Origin: an uncultured Collinsella sp.
GTDB taxonomy: Bacteria > Actinomycetota > Coriobacteriia > Coriobacteriales > Coriobacteriaceae
DNA: 6,518 nucleotides
Direction: 5' to 3'
Assembly: GCA_902489855.1 (NCBI GenBank)
Contig: CABUBS010000121.1
Coordinates: 1-6,518, forward strand
The notes under the pieces are model-generated. The model was not told where the DNA came from. It saw nothing but the letters and a program-made list of their open reading frames with translations, and did no database searches. The position numbers were made by a program, and so were the translations under genes. This document shows positions 4,735 to 6,518 of the stretch, piece after piece (the first letter of the stretch is position 1; every line of letters starts with the position of its first letter).

Positions 4735-6018
4735 TTAGCCCAAGACACCCGACAGGATCTCAATCAGACTATCCACGTCGGCTTCCTCGCAGACGAGCGG
4801 CGGCAGGAAACGCAGCGTATGGGCACCCGTAGCGTTAATCACGGCACCGGCGGCCAGCGCGCGGGCAACAATATCATGCGCATCGCCCGCAGCATCATCC
4901 AAATCACAGCCGAGCATCAAGCCGCGGCCACGCACCTCGGTCACGTGCGGCAGCTTGGCGAGCTTTGCCTCCATATAGGCGCCTACCTTGGCAGCATGGT
5001 CGGCATAATCGCCGCGCACGAGCGCGGAGAGCGTCGCGGCACACGCCGTGATGGCCAGGCAGCTACCGCCAAAGGTCGAACCATGATCGCCGGGCTTAAA
5101 GACGTCGGCGATTTCCTTCTTTGCCACCACGGCACCCATGGGCACGCCGTCGGCAATGCCCTTGGCAAGGCTCATGATGTCAGGCTCCACGCCATAGGTT
5201 TGGAATGCAAACGGCTTGCCGGAGCGGAAGATGCCGCACTGGACCTCATCGGCGATAAGCACGGCGCCCACTTCGTGTGCCAGGTCGCGCGCTGCCGCCA
5301 TAAATTCCTCGGTCATGGGGTGCACACCGCTCTCGCCCTGAATCGGCTCGAGCATCACGGCACAAATTTCGCTCCCCAGCTGCTTAAAGATCGCACGCAG
5401 TTCATCGATATCGTTGGGCGTGCAGGCCACAAAGCCACCCGGCAGCGGGCGGAAACTATCCTGCAGCCAATCCTGCATGGTGGCGGCAATGGTCTCGAGC
5501 GTACGGCCGTGGAAGCCGCCGCGCATGCACACGATAGTGTTGCCGCCGTTACCGGCACGCTTGGCGTACAGGCGCGCGAGCTTCATCGAGCCCTCGTTGG
5601 CCTCGGCGCCGGAGTTGGCAAAGAAGGTCTCCCACACCTGCTCGTCCGCAGCCGGGGCACCAAGAGCAGCTGCCGTGGTCTCATCGCCGGCGGCAATGGC
5701 ATCGGCAAGCACGCGCGCACCATCTACGTCGTCGTTAGCAAGCTTGGACAGCAGCGCCGCGACCTGTCCGCGCTGCTCAATGTAGAAGTAATTGGAGACA
5801 TGCATGAGCTTTTTGGTCTGTGCCTCGAGCGCCGAGAGCACAGCCGGGTCGCCATGACCTAGGCTGCACACGCCGATGCCGGCAAGAAAGTCGAGGTACT
5901 CACGGCCATCGTCGCCGGTGAGCTTCATGCCGTGACCCTCGACAAACTCGACCGGAGAGCGGCCAAAGGTATGCATAACGTAATGGGATTCAAGCGATTG
6001 CTGAGCTGCAAGTGACAT
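4735..6018 (-). CDS. argD: Acetylornithine aminotransferase (PLP-dependent class III)
   Basis: A 427-residue cytoplasmic PLP enzyme. It transfers the amino group from glutamate to N-acetylglutamate-5-semialdehyde to give N-acetylornithine, step 4 of arginine synthesis. Motifs in order: FANSGAEANE at 133-142 (PLP phosphate region), GGFHGRT at 167-173 (aromatic residue stacking on PLP), LEPIQGESG at 223-231, IADEVQCGIFRSG at 255-267 with D257 for the pyridine nitrogen, LAKGIADG at 284-291 with K286 as the Schiff-base lysine, and STFGG at 314-318. The C-terminal LRFLPPLV is typical. Residues about 94-128 are an Ala/Asp-rich insertion before FANSG that common ArgD proteins lack, accounting for much of the excess over about 400 residues. 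Start ATG at 6018-6016 has a modest AAAGG site about seven bases upstream. It follows argB by 69 bases on the same strand. A related class III enzyme (succinylornithine or ornithine aminotransferase) is possible, but the argB neighbour favours ArgD. Confidence 0.92.
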   Translation of the reverse strand: MSLAAQQSLESHYVMHTFGRSPVEFVEGHGMKLTGDDGREYLDFLAGIGVCSLGHGDPAVLSALEAQTKKLMHVSNYFYIEQRGQVAALLSKLANDDVDGARVLADAIAAGDETTAAALGAPAADEQVWETFFANSGAEANEGSMKLARLYAKRAGNGGNTIVCMRGGFHGRTLETIAATMQDWLQDSFRPLPGGFVACTPNDIDELRAIFKQLGSEICAVMLEPIQGESGVHPMTEEFMAAARDLAHEVGAVLIADEVQCGIFRSGKPFAFQTYGVEPDIMSLAKGIADGVPMGAVVAKKEIADVFKPGDHGSTFGGSCLAITACAATLSALVRGDYADHAAKVGAYMEAKLAKLPHVTEVRGRGLMLGCDLDDAAGDAHDIVARALAAGAVINATGAHTLRFLPPLVCEEADVDSLIEILSGVLG

Positions 6019-6035
6019 GGGATGCCTTTCGTTGG

Positions 6036-6049
6036 GCGCCAGACGGCGC
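6036..6049 (-). other. Small hairpin in the argB-argD spacer
   Basis: GCGCC (6036-6040) and GGCGC (6045-6049) pair around AGAC. There is no U-run, so termination is unlikely. It sits just upstream of the weak AAAGG ribosome site of argD and might affect argD translation. The stem is short in GC-rich DNA and could be chance. Confidence 0.3.
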
Positions 6050-6087
6050 GGGGCTATGGGTGCAGGAATGGGGCGGCTGAGGGTCAG

Positions 6088-6518
6088 CTAGACCGTCTGA
6101 AGCTTCTCGACCTCGTCAAGGTTCTCGGTCAGACGCGCAGCAAACGTCGAAAGCGGATGCGGATGCGTATCGAACTCGTAAGCCGTCTCGGTGGAATGGA
6201 TCACGGTGCCGACGCCGGCATCGGTCAGCAGCTCCAGGAGCAACGAATGCGGCGTCGTGCCGTTAATGATGTGGGCTCGGAACACGCCAGCGGTAAGCGC
6301 ATCGACGGCCGCACGCAGCTTGGGAATCATGCCCTTATCGACCTCGCCGCCGTAGAGCATTTCGTTAACCTCGTCGAGCGTTAGGTTGGAGATAAGCGAG
6401 TCCTTGTCGCTAAAGTCCTTGTACAGGCCATCGACATCGGTCAAAAAGATCGCCTTATGCGCGTGGAGCGCCGCGGCAACGGCACCGGCGGCGGTGTCGG
6501 CGGTGCGCGAGGTGCTGG
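6088..6518 (-). CDS. argB: Acetylglutamate kinase, C-terminal part (5' end outside the window)
   Basis: 142 codons in frame from the window edge to the TAG at 6090-6088. The enzyme phosphorylates N-acetylglutamate with ATP, step 2 of arginine synthesis, and is often the site of arginine feedback. The fragment shows ADTAAGAVAAAL (6-17), IFLTDVDGLY (23-32), GGEVDKGMIPK (56-66) with the conserved Lys66, and INGTTPHSLLLELLTDAGVGTVI, all typical of the amino-acid kinase fold. Two oddities: the usual N-x-N-A-D signature reads S-R-T-A-D (residues 3-7), and after GTVI, where ArgB normally ends, a 36-residue tail follows, rich in His/Thr/Glu. argD lies 69 bases downstream, and the spacer holds a small GCGCC-AGAC-GGCGC hairpin (6036-6049) just before the argD ribosome site. 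The promoter and any upstream argC/argJ lie outside the window. A TTG within the LTDVDG stretch is not the true start, because homology continues upstream. Confidence 0.88.
   Translation of the reverse strand, partial: STSRTADTAAGAVAAALHAHKAIFLTDVDGLYKDFSDKDSLISNLTLDEVNEMLYGGEVDKGMIPKLRAAVDALTAGVFRAHIINGTTPHSLLLELLTDAGVGTVIHSTETAYEFDTHPHPLSTFAARLTENLDEVEKLQTV

Noticed and set aside
4675..5862. Long plus-strand open frame (395 codons) opposite argD
   Set aside because: It is a mirror of the argD codon pattern, begins inside the argD terminator hairpin, and has no family resemblance.

Overview
The window reads as a chromosomal segment of a GC-rich actinobacterium. The style of the proteins (AsnB, an atypical MurE-family ligase, ArgB/ArgD) and the genomic texture suggest the class Coriobacteriia, probably near Collinsella. 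This placement is an inference from recognition and no database was searched. All five protein genes lie on the minus strand; the only plus-strand gene I can support is a tRNA-Val(UAC).

Reading the minus strand in transcription order, from high to low coordinates: the 3' part of argB (acetylglutamate kinase, 6088-6518) and argD (acetylornithine aminotransferase, 4735-6018) form an arginine-biosynthesis operon. It ends at a strong intrinsic terminator (4650-4709). A 611-base gene-free region (4124-4734) follows. At its far end stands tRNA-Val (4048-4123), transcribed the other way, with its own extended -10 promoter and terminator. Next on the minus strand come asnB (glutamine-dependent asparagine synthetase, 1980-3860), its terminator, a murE-family peptidoglycan ligase (306-1868) whose likely promoter overlaps that terminator, a U-less hairpin, and the first 66 codons of a HAD-superfamily hydrolase (1-198).

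The metabolic theme is amino-acid supply and cell wall: ornithine/arginine synthesis, asparagine synthesis, and addition of residue 3 of the peptidoglycan stem peptide. The MurE-like protein lacks the DNPR signature of diaminopimelate-adding enzymes, so a diamino acid other than meso-DAP is plausible, but the sequence alone does not settle this.

The most unusual part is the gene-free region. The last 18 bases of tRNA-Val recur exactly 184 bases downstream. Each copy is followed by the same layout: a terminator hairpin with a GNRA tetraloop (the two hairpins are unrelated in sequence), then an identical 17-base block that reads as a tRNA T-arm on the minus strand. Between the two copies is a GC-rich palindromic block. 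Beyond them is an AT-rich segment bounded by a perfect 14-base inverted repeat, one arm of which can alternatively form a local hairpin. This looks like a degraded integration site, a decayed tandem tRNA duplication, or a small non-autonomous or structured repeat. I do not see an intact undescribed multi-gene system; this intergenic composite is the best candidate for something new.
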